A stretch of 64,000 nt of DNA from Saccoglossus kowalevskii (lineage: Eukaryota; Hemichordata; Enteropneusta; Harrimaniidae). The notes beneath the pieces are model-generated. The model saw only the letters and a list, made by a program, of their open reading frames with translations. It ran no database searches and was not told the DNA's origin. The DNA lies in assembly GCF_000003605.2 (NCBI RefSeq), contig NW_003130854.1, positions 438,072-502,071 on the forward strand, read 5' to 3'. Every line of letters starts with the position of its first letter. Position 1 is the stretch's first letter. A program made the translations under genes and the position numbers. Of the stretch, positions 25,690 to 37,800 are shown one piece after another.

Positions 25690-28600
25690 GCAGCATGAAA
25701 AACGACATAACTAGAAAAACATGTGCCATACACGTTTCATTCCTGCTAATGAGAAGCCTAGAAAAGTCTTTATTTATCATTTATGCCAAGGAAGTTTCTC
25801 GGGGAGTAAGTTAAAAACATAATATTCCTAAACACACAACGTCTTCGTGCAAAATATTTAACCCAATTACGTGTTTTTTAATGTCAAGGTTACGAGCCGG
25901 CTTTGCAGTCGAGTGCCGCGAGTCCTCTTCCCGGGACGATTTACCAGACGTGATGGGTATGGTACATGTAACAATTGCGCAGTAAAGAATACACGATACT
26001 TGTGTAATCACAAATACACGTAGTACATACGCCGATACCTTAGAGAAGGTTTTCTAAGGTCTGTGTACGTCATATGCACGAACGTATTCGCCAATATTCA
26101 AGTTTTTAGGTGGTGTATAGATTATTATAATAAGGTGCAGTGCCTGGTAACTTGATGTCTGAATCGCAATGTTTATGTTGTTTTGAGGGTAGCTCGTTAG
26201 AGAGTCATTTTGTGGTGTTTTTAGTTTGTTGAAACGGTCACCAATGTCTGTTTCACGATATCCACGTGGTGTTTTAGCTTCACCCCAATAATCATGTCAA
26301 GGAACTACTAAAATGACACCTGACATTGTTATTGTTGGAGTTTTATTACACCGTGACGTCATGCTCCATTGTTTAGATTATGTCCATCCTCTTTGGAGCC
26401 TACTTTACCGGCATGTGTGATGTAAAGCGAGGTTGTGTTTATTTAAACGGAATCCTTGACCGCACATACCGTCTGGAGCACGGCTCTAAAAGTAGTCCGT
26501 CTGTTGTTTCTACAGGTTGATGACGCCATATACTTCTATTTACGCCTCTGCACTGTCTGATTAATTTGTGCCGTATATATTTTTTTTTTATGATAAACGA
26601 TTATGGTGATTGTCTTCTAATTAACGGAATCAGCTTTTACTGACCAATATATTTTTCCACAGTCGCGAGCGTTTGAATTTCATGTAAACAGAGAGATATT
26701 CCCTAAAATACATCAAACACACAAACTTAACAATTTAATTAAAGTACTTATGAATAATTATGTGGGACATCTGGGTTTGATTGGCAGTATGTATACGTGC
26801 CAGATTACGTACAGGTGCCGATATTACCCCCGGTAATGATTTTGAAAATTTCTAGAAAAATTATTTTCTGTCATAATCAGATTAATATCATTAGTATCAA
26901 GATGAGACGGTAAGAGTAATATGCCGGAGTACATGATTTTTGTGCATAAAAATACAGATCACAATAAAAGTTTAATCTCGAGTCTTAAGCGTGGGTTTAG
27001 GAAATGTCATACAAACAAAACATAGTACTGTATCTGTAGTCTGAATAACGAACACGCAAATATTGTTGTCATGTTAAAAGACATTGCTTGAATTCATCAT
27101 TTACTGGTTATATTGACGTCACAGAAGCGTGACGTCACTACAAGGCGTGATTTATAGGAAAAGGTGTACATGTACCAACATTATTTAAAACATCGCACTA
27201 ATCATTTCTTCGTATCATGATGATGGTGACGTCATTGTCAGTTTTGTAAGATGAATTAGCACAAACAATTAACAATGTTTGTTCATGCGCAGTACTGCAT
27301 CCCTCCACCTGTGGAGGGGGGTACGCATATGTCAAGCTGGCAAGTGATGGCAAGAAGAAAGTGTTTTGGCAATGGAAGTCTTTGTTTTCTTTTTGGGTGT
27401 ATCACTCGAACCATTCACATCAAATGCAAAGGGAGGTTTGAACAGAACGAGACAAACGCTTATCATTCTGTCGGGATCAAAAGTAAATGTATAAAAATAA
27501 TTAAATCACAAATGTTGGGAACCAGCATTTTGTGTTGACTGTATGACTACCGTAAATTCATCGAAATGGTACCGACAATTCGACATCGTCAGTTAGTCCG
27601 TATTGAGATATAGACCGAGTCTTAAAAGCGGCTCAGATTTAGCCCAGACTGCCTATTTCTTAGTTCGTACTAAGTGTTCGTGCATGTTTTTATGTGATTG
27701 AATACGAAATACTAGTATAATTGCAGCGTGAAACATCACTCGTACCGATATTCGTTCAATCAGTCTAAGTGAAAAGGTGTAACGTGACCCCGTTTCAGGT
27801 CGCTCCGGTTACGGTGACATCAAATTATGTTTCCCATTGTATGTAAATTACACTGTCCTGTAAATCATGTCTTTAGCTGACATAAATAGAGTGACCACTG
27901 CAGCAGACAAGTTATGACAATGAATGCAATAGTAGTATGTACTGAATTACAACGGAATACGATGTACGATTAAACCCATGCGCACACAGGCGTATTTTTC
28001 GCTACCTTCGTGTTCACATGTATGTTGTCATAGTGAAGTACTGCAATTCGACGTTCTTATCCATTATATTGAGTTATGTAATGCAGCAGACACTAACTCG
28101 ATTATCACGCATGCGCATACACGCCGTGATTTAGCGATATCCACGTAATATACCTGATATTGTTAATTACTAATGAAACATCGTACAATGTGTGACCAAA
28201 ACGCACGCGTGTGTGGATTTGAATATTGCAGCGACTCAAAAAATACAATAAATTGAAGAGGTTTTTTTTACCATTATTGAAAACAATGATAAATGACCCA
28301 AAATCACCATTTTCATAGATGTTTGACTCGTTATTTGAGCATAAAGTAGTTAAGGAGTAATTGCATATTTTTTTCTATGATTTGTGTCTCACGGAACAAC
28401 ACTAAAATCGTGCTGCAACAACCAATGAGATCTGATCTGATAATGGAGGTCAACTTCCATAAAACATTTTTTCTATGAAAATAACTTGAATAAGCGTATA
28501 TTTCTCATTCCTAAAAACCTTAAAGACTTAAAATTCAGCATCTGCCAATCAGTGTAATCGTTGTAAAACGAATACTTTAAACCACGTGACAATAACAATG

Positions 28601-30267
28601 TCTTGTATATCTGTATTCTGTATTGATGCTACAAACATTGAACATGTCAATAACTGAGTACGACAGTTTCGGTCGGGACACGTGGTTTTGGGTGGACAAA
28701 TATCACGGATTGATCATACGCGTGACAATTTATAGTACTAGTACTGTAACGTGTAATGCAAATACTACATTTGCATCTTTGCTTATCATGTGTAATCAAC
28801 ATTTCTGAATTCAAAAGTCAATCATTTGATGCAGTTCAATGAGTGGTGGGTGGTGTTGACAAATTATACAAATATGCAAATCAAGTCGGTATAGCTTAAA
28901 AGTATCGCCATTTGTTTTATAAATATCAGCATTGAAATCTAATGAATATAATTAATCTAATTTCTGCGTTTTTAATTTGAGAAAAAAGTTTGATATTCCG
29001 CCGAGAACTCAAGCACCAGATGGCAGTCAGTTTATTAGTTTCGTATTTCATGATTAATCTAATAAATATTAAACACGGAGATTGCGATGGAACGTTGAAG
29101 CATTGATAACCACATTATCAAGCGGCATCGGTATTTTAAAAAAAATACTGAGACGTGATTGTGAAATTTGCGCATGAAAATTGAATTCTTGTCGATGAAG
29201 TGCGCGACAACTGACTGTGACAATGGGCTCCCTCTTCAAACCACACAATTCTGTCTTATTTAGTCATGCGTTTTTTTAAACTTATTTCTTACCATCATCG
29301 GACACACAAATCTGTTCACTCCTTTGTGTAATAGTTGTAAATTTCATAATTCAAACTGAAACGAGAGATTTCTCTCCACACATTAAAAGACACTGGTTGG
29401 TTCATGATGAAAATTTGTAAACATTAAAAAAAAACACACGAAGAGAGTGGGTTTGTTTGTTGATCGTATCTGAATTAAAGAATAATACATGTAATACAAG
29501 CTACACTGACTGTGAACATCATAGCCGGTCCGTGACCTTTAAGCTAGATACTCGTACGTTCAACAGTCGCTCGGTCGTTGAGACCGGAGATTCACATGCG
29601 AGGTTTTAAAAGAGATAACATTTAACAATCACAACTGTCTAGAAAATACTATAAATGTCCTCTTTTATATTTCACAACCTTAAATTTTGGCACTTTGCCA
29701 AGATCGCTTGACGTCAGGTGGTACTTTAGATATACTTGCATGTACACACCGAATACAAAACATAATTGTTTATCACAAGCAATAATTCAAAGTAGCCAAG
29801 GTGTTATTATGCGATATGTACGTGACAGGTCATATAGCGACGGAAGTTTAGCGATCTTTTCTGCCTTATGTGTGTGTGATATATACGGGTCCCTAGATAG
29901 TACTATTATATTAAAGACACACACGTTCATGTCATTGAAAGGACAAGGTTCAAGAGGTCAGCACGTTATTTTGTCTGCAGAATATAATAGGACATTGTAC
30001 GATAAAATGTCCCTACAATGCCATTGTGCGCGGGAAACTGTTATTATTCCGTCGGTAATTCTTCAGAACATTAAGAAAAGGGTATAGTTGTCATAACTCG
30101 TTTCCTTCAGAGTTCTGGAAAGGATGATTACACTGATTGGCGGATGTTGATCTTTAAGTATGTACATGTAGTTGAGGTTTTCAGCAATGAAAAATACACT
30201 ATGAATATGTGTGCTATCAATTTGAAAGTTGTAATGATGAATTTCATTTTCTATAGAAATGTCATAA
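25690..30267. other. Presumed intergenic DNA with regulatory-looking motifs
   Basis: No coding feature called. Contains CRE palindromes at 26354, 27114, 27130 and 27227. TTTAGCCCAGACTG and CTTAGTTCGTACTAAG at 27630-27680 recall the palindromic words of the 22.5-24.8 kb elements and may be a diverged relative. A 130-codon open frame at 29695-30087 is not protein-like enough to call. Confidence 0.45.
27114..27234. promoter_or_regulatory. Three perfect CRE palindromes in 121 bp
   Basis: TGACGTCA at 27114, 27130 and 27227. The first two are 16 bp apart start to start, that is about one and a half helical turns. CREB/ATF family factors bind this word. The cluster suggests a cis-regulatory element in the presumed upstream region of the YPEL gene, though it is about 7 kb from the candidate promoter. 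Confidence 0.35.
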
Positions 30268-30438
30268 ACCCGACGCTCATCGGATCTGCTCGCCTTGGCT
30301 GAGAACGTGATTCAACAGTTTGAAAGCAAACCACTAGAGGAACTATTCATCATGCAACCTAGTATAGAACGAATGTGTGTCCGTGCAGCGCAGTACATTA
30401 AAAATAGTCTCGACATCCGTCATCATGACTTAAATTAA
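30268..30438 (+). CDS. Unassigned open stretch, possible terminal coding exon or exon relic
   Basis: A frame open for 56 codons ends at TAA 30436-30438. Its composition looks protein-like: a central segment reads LLALAENVIQQFESKPLEEL, followed by FIMQPSIERMCVRAAQYI and ending NSLDIRHHDLN. A poly(A) signal AATAAA follows at 30568-30573, as in a last exon with a short 3' UTR. The best splice acceptor upstream (tttcattttctatag, AG at 30255-30256) does not connect cleanly, because the frame has a TAA at 30265-30267. It may thus be a broken exon, a mobile-element relic or chance. I do not recognise the family and assign no function. Confidence 0.3.
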   Translation, partial: TRRSSDLLALAENVIQQFESKPLEELFIMQPSIERMCVRAAQYIKNSLDIRHHDLN

Positions 30439-30567
30439 CCCCAAATACTTATTCTTGTTCAGAATGGTCTTTTCCCGTTTTCTAGTTCTCTCGTTTTGAG
30501 TTTTCTCGTTGTTTGTGTTTTGTTCTGTCATTTTGTGTAACTATTGCTGCCCCCGAGGCGCGTGTTT

Positions 30568-30573
30568 AATAAA
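30568..30573 (+). terminator. Possible poly(A) signal
   Basis: AATAAA lies 130 nt downstream of the TAA that closes the unassigned open stretch at 30268-30438, after a T-rich segment (TTTTCTCGTTG... TTTTGTTCTG). The hexamer is common in AT-rich DNA; only its position after an open frame makes it notable. Confidence 0.2.
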
Positions 30574-31350
30574 CATGATTATGTATATGAGAAATGTCAT
30601 CATATTGTGTTATTAACTTACAGTATTTAATAATCGGATCCACGAGCTCATTGTCTTACGCAGATGTGATAGAGTGGCGATTTGTTTCTGGGTTGAAATC
30701 ACCGTGGCATGCGACTGAGCGAACTACATGTTTTGGTACTCCCACGCTCACAACTTGATAATTTGTATTTGAATCAGAGCTCGGTCCTACAATCGCATAA
30801 TGCTCGCGAAATCAAGTTCAATGCTAACCTGCACAGGGTTTAAATCTTCAAAATACTCGAAAAATATTTGAAAAAGACAAGTTACGCCATTTAGAACGTA
30901 GTATACAAAAATGTAGAAGCGTGGAAGTTAATTATAGGCGGGTCATATACTGACGTAAGCAGTGGCAGAGTTATGGAATCTGGTCACTATTATTAGACTA
31001 CGCGTGTGAACAATTTAAGGTTACTAAAAAAATAGAAATTAGATATTGAATCCTATTTCCAGTCAATTTGTTTTATTTTATAGTATGGTGAACTACTTTG
31101 TAATTGATTAGGTCGCCGACCTACTATTGGGTCACGTTGTTGTTTATATCATGTTATACCGGATGGCGTACGTTACTTCCCAATCTACATGTACATTGTG
31201 ACATCCCGCTTCAGTGTCCACCTACTATGGTGTCAGCATTTCTCGATATCGGACAATGCCGTATAACTTGTCTTTAGTTTGTATAATCTTTATCCATTAG
31301 TCTGGCAATCATGCAATATATTCTGTTATGCGGTAAACATTTTTTTTCCG

Positions 31351-31398
31351 CAACGCCCCGCGTACAACGCCCCGCGTACAACGCCCCGCGTACAACGC
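31351..31398. repeat. 14-bp CpG-rich tandem repeat, 3.4 copies
   Basis: CAACGCCCCGCGTA is repeated exactly at 31351, 31365 and 31379, with CAACGC following. Each unit has three CpGs, in sharp contrast to its AT-rich surroundings. Confidence 0.9.
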
Positions 31399-32126
31399 AT
31401 GTAAATACATCGTTTCAGGGTTATACACAATATGTAAACACGCTACAGAATGACTGCAGCGCTTTCAACGCTTAGCTCCCTCATGGAGGTACACTGAGGT
31501 CATCGGAAATGTCCTTGATCCTTTCGTTGTTGTTAATGGGCTTTTGTTTTCTCTAGTTTCTATCCCCCCTTAATCCCGACAAAACATACTACCGGTATAT
31601 ATTGCTATTTTATTCCATTCTGTTGCCGAACAACACATTGCTGACGATTACACGGCGAGTGACTGTCGTTCACGGTGGTGCGTTCATGTGAGCATATGTC
31701 CGTTTGTATTAAGCCGTGCCCGAATGGCAGTAATTCAAGTTTTAATAGTCATTTTTTCTCTATATAAGTTTGTACAAACTATAAATCATGTGGGAAGGTT
31801 ATCTACTTCCCAACGACATAGAATTGAACAAGCCCACCACTACCCACGGTTAACAACCCTTTCTGACCCTATCGCAGGTGTACTGATACTAATACGTAGA
31901 TAAACATATTATTTGAGTCGTAGCTTTTCTTCACTTTCTGAATACTAGTAACATCTTGTTTGATTGTCTGTCGACCCCCCGAATTTCAGTTTTCATGACA
32001 TTCCAACTGCAATATATAATACCGCAATTGAAGTACTTTTTATCCTATCGTTAATGTACTCCTTCGGAGATATGTCTCAGGCTGAAGAGTTGAGTGAATA
32101 TTGACACGTTATGTTTGTTTTCTAGG

Positions 32127-32167
32127 GTTGTTGTTGTTGTTGATGTGGTGGTGGTGGTGGTGGTTGT
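32127..32167. repeat. (TTG)n(TGG)n compound microsatellite
   Basis: GTTGTTGTTGTTGTTG then GATGTGGTGGTGGTGGTGGT, about 13 trinucleotides. Confidence 0.85.
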
Positions 32168-34019
32168 TTGTTTATTTTTGACCAACTCACCATGTTTAGT
32201 CTATAGTTATTGATTAACTTGATCGCCCGATAGAACGACTGCGATATAAACAAGTCAACACGTGGAAGCCCTATAGGGGAAAGCAGTATATTTTATGAGA
32301 TACGGTGTCTGGAAAGCATGGTCTAATACTTTAAGTTAGCACCGCCATAATCGTTTTCATCTGAAGTTTTCGCACCCGATTCCCATTAGATATTAGCCAA
32401 TATAACGAATCCCAGATATGTAATAACATTTCTAGGCTGAAAACGCGTTACAATGACACAATCAGTAATTTATTCAACAATTCAGAAATTATTATTTTTT
32501 TAATGATTGGTGATGAAAACGATTACACATACTATATTCTGAAACACGTAATTATTTTATCTTTAGTATTAGTATATTTCAAGTGAAAAAATTGCATATA
32601 TGCATATCAAAAAAAAATTCATTTGTTTTAGAAATTTCAAAGTCATAACAGAAAACATGTTTGTAACACATATGTATATTTGTAAACATTGCAGAATATG
32701 GCATGTTGAATACCAACACATACGTGTGTGCGGGCGATTGTAGTTTTGCTTAATATCTCCTGTTTGTTTTGGTGCGTTTTCAATAAAATTAATTATGCGA
32801 ATGTATAATTAGCTCACCACGAAACAAACATACAGTAAACTGGCTTTCGCCATTTACACACTCACAATAATATTATATATTGTATTGAAAAATAATAATA
32901 ATAATATTATATTATGTTGACAGCATACAAGTATCCAAGGATTGTCGCTATGTACAAAAAACGTTCAGCGCGCATGCGCATTGGAGTTTCATTGAACAGT
33001 TGTTCATTGTGCAACGAAAAAATTACAATCCAATGCATAAACCAAACAACATTATTAAAAATGCCCTGTTCTCTTACATAATGTATCTTTGAAACGTCAG
33101 TCATAGCTGTGTAAGTTTTATAGTATTGATTGATCACGTGACATTTATGGATATGCATTGCTTTGTTTATTGTTCGGACTTATGAATAGCGAAGTGGATA
33201 TGGCTGGTTCAAAAAAATGCATTTAGGGATTGTTTGCCATTGTTCATTTTTACAAATCTACATCTACACACTGACGTGATTGAACGAATCGTCTGTAGTC
33301 CTTATATCATAGAGGCACTGTGGTCCACCATGGGCTGATTCGTCGGTCATCGGTAACGGGGCATATTAAACAACACAACAATTATATTTGTATCAGATAT
33401 GATCCAAATGGGCCAAGCGCTCGAGGTCACTAAATTAGGTTAAAGTGGGTTCTCGTCGAATTTCAAATGCGTCATAAATGACAAATTTACAGCTAGGAAA
33501 ATGGACAAAAATAGTTCGCCAATGTAAATACTGATATTTACAAGGGTAGTCAACTCGTTGATAGGGTATTTACCTAGTTTTATGTAAATAAACAGAATGC
33601 GCAATGACCTACATGCGTTGTTTTGATGTTACGCTGATTATAATAAACTAAAACGATGCGCCCCAGTCGTCAATATATGCGCATTTGTATGCCTTTCTAT
33701 GAATAATAAAGTACTAGGTTATTCGAACCGCGGGTTTGTGGCTTTGAACTATTGTTTATGTGCTGTGACCTGCGCGCCTACGTGTTTAATATCATTAGAC
33801 GCATTTCAGTTTGACCCAAGAGGCCATTTTAAATTGGGTCACGGAAGCTTCCATATTTGCCGTGCATGCGCTCAGATTCGGAGGGATGATCACTCGTTAT
33901 GATGCTTCAATGACCAACTTACTATTCAACATGTTATCTTTATTTTGAATGTCGCTGTTTCGTGAAGCAAATAATCTCGGGATTTCAATTGATGTAGTCA
34001 CACTAAAATGACAGAATTT

Positions 34020-34281
34020 CCCTTCCATTTCTCTACAGTGGTATTCCCCAGGCACGTGACCATGACGTCATGATTTCCGTGGACCGAAAAATAAATACAA
34101 CAATCTCCGCGCAAAATATTCATCGATGGCTGTCTGTCTGAACGTGATTGATACTATTTCACCCTGAATAACAAGCGTTTCACTCTTCGGTCCACGAATT
34201 TGAGTAGATGTAATACGAATTACTAAGCCAAGCCGAAGTTGAAGTGAAACAGTGACCGATGTAGCCGTATTTGTAACGCTG
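34020..34281 (+). promoter_or_regulatory. Candidate promoter and noncoding first exon of the YPEL gene
   Basis: This CpG-rich stretch lies at the last CpG-dense block before CpG becomes rare. It contains CACGTGAC (E-box, 34054-34061) next to TGACGTCA (perfect CRE, 34063-34070). A splice donor reading CTG|GTGAGT has its GT at 34282-34283. A transcript starting around 34.1 kb and spliced from 34281 to 54171 would make the leader of the YPEL coding exon. No TATA box is obvious; AAAATAAAT near 34088 is weak. No transcript evidence can be read from DNA, and the exact start and donor are guesses. Other donors between 34.3 and 34.8 kb are possible. Confidence 0.35.
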
Positions 34282-34849
34282 GTGAGTGAATTGTAGTGTT
34301 GTGTTATGTTGTGACGTGCGGTGCAGTCTACAATGTGTCCTGAATGGCAGACTACAGTATGATGTGAGCTCGATTTTTTTCACTCATAGCTTTTTGTTCG
34401 TTTGTTTTGATATTGTGAGGTTATGTGAATACGTGTTTCATTCACAGTTTCGTGCTCTCTTGGTACTTTATTATTTTCATTTTGCTGTTTCCGTGTTAGG
34501 CTGCACCTGAGTGGTGACGATCGATGGGCTCGCTCAAAAGTCGGGTGCATGTGATAATAATACGTGCCGTGCTTATCGATCATTGACGGAGCGAACGACC
34601 GACAATATCGTATTGGAAACCAGTGTTGAACAACAATAGGCTCTTGCAGCCGGCGTAGAGGACAACAGAGCAGTAATCAAGTGTAGTGTGCCGAACTCGA
34701 CAAGTAAAAAAAGGCTGTAGCGAATCCTCGCGAGAGACCAAGGGTTATAATGACAGCACAAAATAGCGGGGACATTCATTTGAAAAAGGAGCTAAATTAA
34801 AAATCGGCGGAACAAATTTCCATTTAAATACCCTATTGATTGGCGAATA

Positions 34850-37800
34850 AACCTACCGTCAAGGTTAACAGTTTTAGCCATGTTTAATGGCTGGAAACAA
34901 AGTACATTGTTCCTTTGTTTGTACACCGGCAAGTATTTGGAAACAAACCAGACACCTGGCCTCTTCCCGTTACTGTCAGGGTCAAATGAACATGTGGCTT
35001 GGGGAGAGGGGAGAAAGAGAGGGGGGTATAGATGGAGGGAAAAGGAATATGTATCAGTTTTTTTTCTTATCACTAGTATATAGATGAATTTTGTTACTCC
35101 TACGGAAATAATACCTTTTTACTATTATCCTTTTATTTTTATTTTTTTTATAAAGCACATACATATATTGAATATATTGAACTAACATGTTTATTGTAGT
35201 ACTGAGCTCAAGTTGAACTAGCTCTTTATCGTTCACCTTCTTTCTAATTTTGAATATTGTTAAAGAGATGATATATATTTTAGATTTGTTGTGAAATGTC
35301 CTCATGAATTCCCTCTTCCTGTTATGTTCTTTTAACCTGCCACTGAATGTGTACATTGCCCTTTATATAAAGTTTGAATATTATGACAACCCATCTGAAG
35401 GCCACTGGTCAGTTACCTTTAAATTTATGAGTATATTGATCTTTTCTTATCAGACTTCCCTGGTGTGTGAGGACTTCCCTTCCTGGCAGGATGTGAATTG
35501 GAGTCATTGTTGGTCTCATGTTAAAAAAAACAAAAAAAACTTGTTTGTGATGGAAACCTGCATGGTATTAAAGTACACTGTTTACTTTCTAGTGAACGGT
35601 CACCAGCATAAAAGAAAGGTTGAGTGATGCTAAATTTCTGCTAGTGAGGTTGATTCTAATCAGGGTTAATGTTTATTTTGTTTTCTCATTCTTGTGTTAT
35701 TTTTGTCCAGATCATGACCCTGCTATGACCTTCCATCATGACCCTCAGACATTTATAGTGTGTATATGGATGTCATGTTCTGGGTAAAGATACTGGTTTC
35801 AGTTAATTATTTATGCATAGTTTTTATGCAAATTAGATTTTTTTTAAAGTTAGGCCTTTGTGTTTCCTAAAATCATGACAAAGGAAAGTTGCTGGTTCTA
35901 ATAACTGTAAAAATACATTTTCACTTAATAAGGAATGTTTTTTTGTTGTTGATTTTTTGTCGTACCAAATCAACAAAAATGTGGTGAAGTTGTAAGATGT
36001 ATCATGGTATCACATGTAAACACCAGAATTCTCTTTCTACATATTTTAATTTTATTATCATAAATGTGTACCATGTTACATGACCTATTAGTATGTGTTT
36101 GTTTATTCGGTATCACTAATCACTCAGTTGTAGGCCACAAAAAAAATAAAAAAATTTGGTCATAATTTTAGAAAATTTAAAAAAAAAATCAATTTTACAA
36201 AAACATCTTTACAATTTTTGAATTGAACAAATACTTTTTTTTTCTTGACTTTAGTTACATAGCTCAAAAAATATGAAAAAAATAAATTGGGGAAAAACGC
36301 AGCAATTGTGATAGTGCAGCTTCAGAAATTTCACTGTAGCTCATTATCCTACAATGTCCCATGGAATTTTTTCTGAGGTACATAATTTTATGTTTTTTTT
36401 CAAGACTCTCGAAAATGAAAATAAGTGGTTCAATTACAATATTTAACCTTTCAATTTACATATTCAAATTATACATCATAAAAAATTTAATTATTCCAAC
36501 TTTCAGATATTCTATATGCTAAACAGATGTTCATATAATTGTAATCTTCTTAGCTTTGTTTTCCATTGAATCCATTGTGGTGTGTGGAATGGTATTGATT
36601 TCACTGACAAGCTGATGGGTACATGCACATGTAACTTGTGTCTACTTTCATTCACTCGTACTTTCATCTGCCTTGAGGGCCATGTGAGCTTTTGTTAATA
36701 GTCTTTAGCACATTAACATGCTTCCTCTCTTCTGACCTGTATAACCAGCACATTTTAGTCACTGTTTTATATTTGTGGACCCGTTTTATTTTTGCCAATC
36801 ACAGTTGTAACTCAATGCTCTTTTCCAATACTGTAAAGATATATATATATTTACTTGAGAAAAATCTTGTGTTTATTATTCGAGCATATACTAGTATGTT
36901 GTGTTTTTAAATCTATTGTGTCATTGAACCAATAAATTCTATAGGATCAATTCATTTCCATAAAAATTTAAATGGGATAAATAGGTGGAAAACAAAAAAA
37001 CAACATAACTTGCGTGTAACTCAAATCATTGGAAACTATTTTATGCCTATACATAGGTCTTTAAAGTAGTCCGCTACCATAAAAACTTAGAAAAAATTGA
37101 TCACAGTAAATCATTAAAAATTATTGTGTAATGACTACATACATGCAAGTCATTCATATTTAAGGTTTTCATGGAGAAAGAAGGATGTTTTTTTCAAGAA
37201 AACATGCAAAATAATCAAAAAAGGAAATTCCTCAATTTTTGTGACAGCCATACATAGCCCTTCTGAGTATATTTTTTTTAATGGTAGCAAACTATCTTAA
37301 ATTATACTAAGTTTTAGTGGACCTAAAATAGCCATTGAGATCTTGCTGAGAGAGCTATGCAACAAAATAGTATTCCATTCTGTCCTGTCATCATGTCCAC
37401 TGACCACTGTTTCAAATAAATGAGTAGACACGATGTCAGACTGTAGATAATGGAACAGTATTTGAGGGAAGAAAAAAAATGTCTTGTTGGTCACTCGCTC
37501 TTAATAATATTTTGGTGACCATTTACTAATAAAGTCGATATAGTGTTTTCATTAATCAGCGAAATTAATAATCCAATACATTTTAAAGCTGTTAACAGAT
37601 AGTAGCATTTGATATCATCACACTGTATGCTGCAGATATTTGACAATATTTCATTACTGAACAGTTTATGTTGTACATACATGTAATTGATCTCAGTAAG
37701 GTAGCAAACATCACAACTGACTTTTAACAAATAATGCTTGCTTATATGATACATGTATGTGTGGTGTTCCCTATATAGAATGGGAATTATAAATATTGCA

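Larger units (their letters stand above)
30600..34019. other. Presumed upstream region of the YPEL gene
   Basis: CpG-bearing AT-rich DNA. The 14-bp tandem repeat (31.35 kb) and the trinucleotide run (32.13 kb) are the only repeats. CGCGCATGCGCAT at 32968-32980 is an NRF-1-like word. No coding feature. Confidence 0.45.

Noticed and set aside
29695-30087. 130-codon open frame, the longest outside repeats and gaps
   Set aside because: No domain or family signature, no splice context, and composition like translated noncoding DNA. It is in a different frame from, and not clearly linked to, the 30268 stretch.
35304-35627. 107-codon frame in CpG-poor DNA
   Set aside because: AT-rich, poly-K run from an A tract, no homology recognised; inside the inferred intron.
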